The translations under genes and the position numbers were made by a program. A stretch of 64,000 nucleotides of DNA, taken from contig NZ_FTOJ01000003.1 of NCBI RefSeq assembly GCF_900156685.1, positions 124,001 to 188,000 on the forward strand. The letters run 5' to 3'. Position 1 is the first letter of the stretch; each line of letters begins with the position of its first letter. The notes beneath the pieces were generated by a model that had not been told where the DNA came from, ran no database searches, and worked only from the letters and a program-made list of their open reading frames with translations. Origin of the DNA: Chryseobacterium piscicola. Lineage in GTDB: Bacteria; Bacteroidota; Bacteroidia; Flavobacteriales; Weeksellaceae. Positions 62,498 through 64,000 of the stretch are shown here, piece by piece.

Positions 62498-62866
62498 ATG
62501 TCTACCGCCACACAAATTGTAGTTTTGGACGACAGTCCTGCGATTGTTGATTCAATAGAGCTAATGATGGAACTTGAAGGACTTTCAATTTCTAAGTTTT
62601 ATAAAGGAACAGATATGCTTGATGCATTAAATGTAAAAGAAAAGCCAAAAGTTATTTTGATGGATATGTGGCTTTCTGGTGAAGATGGAAGAGACATTTG
62701 TAGACATATAAAAGCTGACGAATATTTGAAAGACATACCAGTGGTCATCATGTCTGCAAGTAGAGGTCTTGGGCAATCGGCACTAGATGCGGGTGCAAAC
62801 GATTTTATTGCAAAACCTTTTGATATGGAGGATATTATTGAAAGATTAAGGGTTTATATAAAATAA
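62498..62866 (+). CDS. Single-domain response regulator (CheY-like)
   Basis: 122 residues, receiver domain only: acidic pocket Asp11-Asp12, phospho-acceptor Asp56 in VILMDMWLSGEDG, the Ser in VVIMSASRG and the Lys in DFIAKPFD. Lacking an output domain, it acts by protein contact or in a phosphorelay. It starts 9 bp after the histidine kinase stop and is almost certainly its partner. Confidence 0.93.
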   Translation: MSTATQIVVLDDSPAIVDSIELMMELEGLSISKFYKGTDMLDALNVKEKPKVILMDMWLSGEDGRDICRHIKADEYLKDIPVVIMSASRGLGQSALDAGANDFIAKPFDMEDIIERLRVYIK

Positions 62867-63055
62867 TTTTGATGAGGAAATAAAATAATTTAATCAACCG
62901 AAGAAATATTACTTAGCTTTTTTTTCTATCTCTAGATTATTTTTTAAGCTGTAAATGTCAGTAAAAAAAGTTTTTTTTCTTAATTTTTGATACTGATTTC
63001 TGCTATTATTTTCGGGTGTTTTATTATATTTTTTCAATGCAAAAAAAATGAATGC

Positions 63056-63333
63056 CTAGTCACGTATATTCGTTGGTTCACTTTTAGAACTTTTGATTTT
63101 TATGATTTTAAAATTTTCACCATTTTGCAATAATTCTATATTTTCATAAATCACTCCTAATCTTTCAAAATAAAAACCATTTACTTGGTGGAATATTTCA
63201 TTTGTTTTTTCATCTAAAGTTTCTCCAAAGTCGGTTAAAGTATAAAATAATTTTGCTTCTCTGATGCAGCTTCTGAACAAAATAGAAATGATTTCCTTAT
63301 TTCAGGAATTATTTTTTGAATTTCGCTTTCCAA
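63056..63333 (-). pseudogene. Small hypothetical gene, possibly frameshifted
   Basis: The intact ORF (63056-63280, 74 codons) carries TDFGETLDEKTNEIFHQVNG then FYFERLGVIYENIELL. Immediately upstream another frame from TTG 63333 reads LESEIQKIIPEIRKSFLFCS then EAASEKQNYFIL before a stop, also of normal protein composition, and the two frames overlap near 63240. One explanation is a frameshift joining QNYFIL to TDFGETLDE; the other is that only the 74-codon frame is real. Family unknown. Confidence 0.35.
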
Positions 63334-63452
63334 TTTTTTATAACTTTAATTTGAAATGCAATTCCGGGATTTTCTATCGCCAATTACTTATAAAAATCTC
63401 ATTATTTATTATAACTTTTTTTATGAATACTTAGTTTTATTTTTAGTATTTA

Positions 63453-63460
63453 TAAATTTG
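63453..63460 (+). promoter_or_regulatory. Minus-7 box TAAATTTG of nhaA
   Basis: TAAATTTG 19 bases before ATG 63480. Confidence 0.5.
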
Positions 63461-63479
63461 CACCAACTATTAAAAAAAC

Positions 63480-64000
63480 ATGATCAAAAATTATCCTACC
63501 AAACCGATTGACAAAATCACACAGCCTGTACAGCGGTTTATAGAGCAAGAAAAATCAGGGGGATTACTTTTGGGGATTAGTGTTATTATTGCATTGGTAC
63601 TTGCTAATTCTCCTTTGTCAGCGGCATACCATCATTTTCTTGAGCAGACATTTGGATTTCGCTGGAATGGCAAAGTTTTTTTTGATTTTACTCTTCATCA
63701 TTGGATTAATGATGGATTGATGTCTATCTTTTTTTTTGTAGTAGGTTTAGAACTCAAGCGCGAGATCATTGGCGGCGAACTTTCCAACCCCCGAAAAGCC
63801 ATGTTACCAATCGTAGCTGCAATCGGTGGAATGGTAATGCCTGCTTTAATCTTTTTATTGCTTAATCCTAGTGGAGAAATGCATAAGGGTTGGGGAATAC
63901 CCATGGCTACCGATATTGCTTTTGCATTAGGTGTTCTTTTTCTGTTAGGCAAAAAAATACCACTTTCTTTAAAAGTCTTCTTAACTGCATTAGCCATTGT
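63480..64000 (+). CDS. nhaA: Na+/H+ antiporter NhaA (partial)
   Basis: The first about 173 codons from ATG 63480; the gene runs off the right edge. FIEQEKSGGLLLGISVIIAL starts helix 1; MSIFFFVVGLELKREIIGGE contains the conserved E-L-K-R-E segment; WGIPMATDIAFALGVL carries the sodium-binding Asp region (the first of the two aspartates of the ATDIAF motif). NhaA exchanges sodium for protons at the inner membrane and controls pH and sodium tolerance. Independent promoter; the rest of the gene lies outside the window. Confidence 0.93.
   Translation, partial: MIKNYPTKPIDKITQPVQRFIEQEKSGGLLLGISVIIALVLANSPLSAAYHHFLEQTFGFRWNGKVFFDFTLHHWINDGLMSIFFFVVGLELKREIIGGELSNPRKAMLPIVAAIGGMVMPALIFLLLNPSGEMHKGWGIPMATDIAFALGVLFLLGKKIPLSLKVFLTALAI

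Noticed and set aside
1..64000. CRISPR arrays, tRNA, rRNA, intact insertion sequences
   Set aside because: None seen: no regularly spaced direct repeats with unique spacers, no transposase ORF, no cloverleaf or rRNA-like GC-rich block.

Overview
The window is typical AT-rich chromosome of a flavobacterium of the Chryseobacterium/Weeksellaceae kind. Three things point there. Several genes are preceded by the Bacteroidetes sigma-A minus-7 box TAnnTTTG, usually with no Shine-Dalgarno sequence. Five large secreted proteins end in type IX secretion (T9SS) sorting tails of the YPNP type. Lineage-typical families such as GLPGLI proteins, TonB receptors and OMP beta-barrels are also present. There is no prophage, CRISPR array, rRNA or tRNA gene, and no intact insertion sequence.

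Layout. 0-9 kb: a Cof-type HAD hydrolase (cut by the edge), a NUDIX-fold regulator, rluB, divergent aroB, an outer-membrane barrel, then purC and purF with a degraded four-helix-bundle gene and inverted repeats between them, and a DUF3307/SatD-like pair with three regularly spaced operators. 9-20 kb: outer-membrane and secreted proteins (DUF2490, TonB receptor, two GLPGLI proteins, a small exported peptide, a YD-repeat-like protein), uvrA, a T9SS beta-propeller-like protein and the collapsed relic of its tandem paralogue. 20-39 kb: a gene-poor stretch with two orphan terminators, a ResB-CcsA fusion, ftsK, a LolA-like protein, a secreted M4 protease, an LptF/G permease, a secreted endonuclease, an acyl-CoA dehydrogenase and a secreted reprolysin-like protease. 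39-48 kb: a MazG-like/thioredoxin/DUF4230/small-protein cluster, an M19 dipeptidase, thrS-infC-rpmI-rplT, and two tandem M28 peptidases.

48-55 kb is a complete histidine operon (transcribed hisG-D-C-B-H-A-F-IE), headed by a leader that can be read as a full transcription attenuator: promoter, 15-codon leader peptide with HHYHH, a possible antiterminator and a Rho-independent terminator. 55-58 kb: two glycosyltransferases behind dapD, and an NlpC/P60 lipoprotein. 58.7-60.2 kb: four small genes of unknown role, one a lone sigma region-2 domain. 60.6-62.9 kb: a soluble PAS histidine kinase with its receiver. The window ends in nhaA.

The most useful second looks are the his attenuator, the three 29-bp-phased dyads before the satD-like gene, the non-AUG start of infC with hairpin leaders at infC and rpmI, the four-helix-bundle relic bounded by inverted repeats, and the orphan double terminator near 20.6 kb. 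Several long ORFs (aroB, acyl-CoA dehydrogenase, reprolysin) appear to start at a TTG that is really the end of the TAnnTTTG promoter box; I moved those starts downstream.
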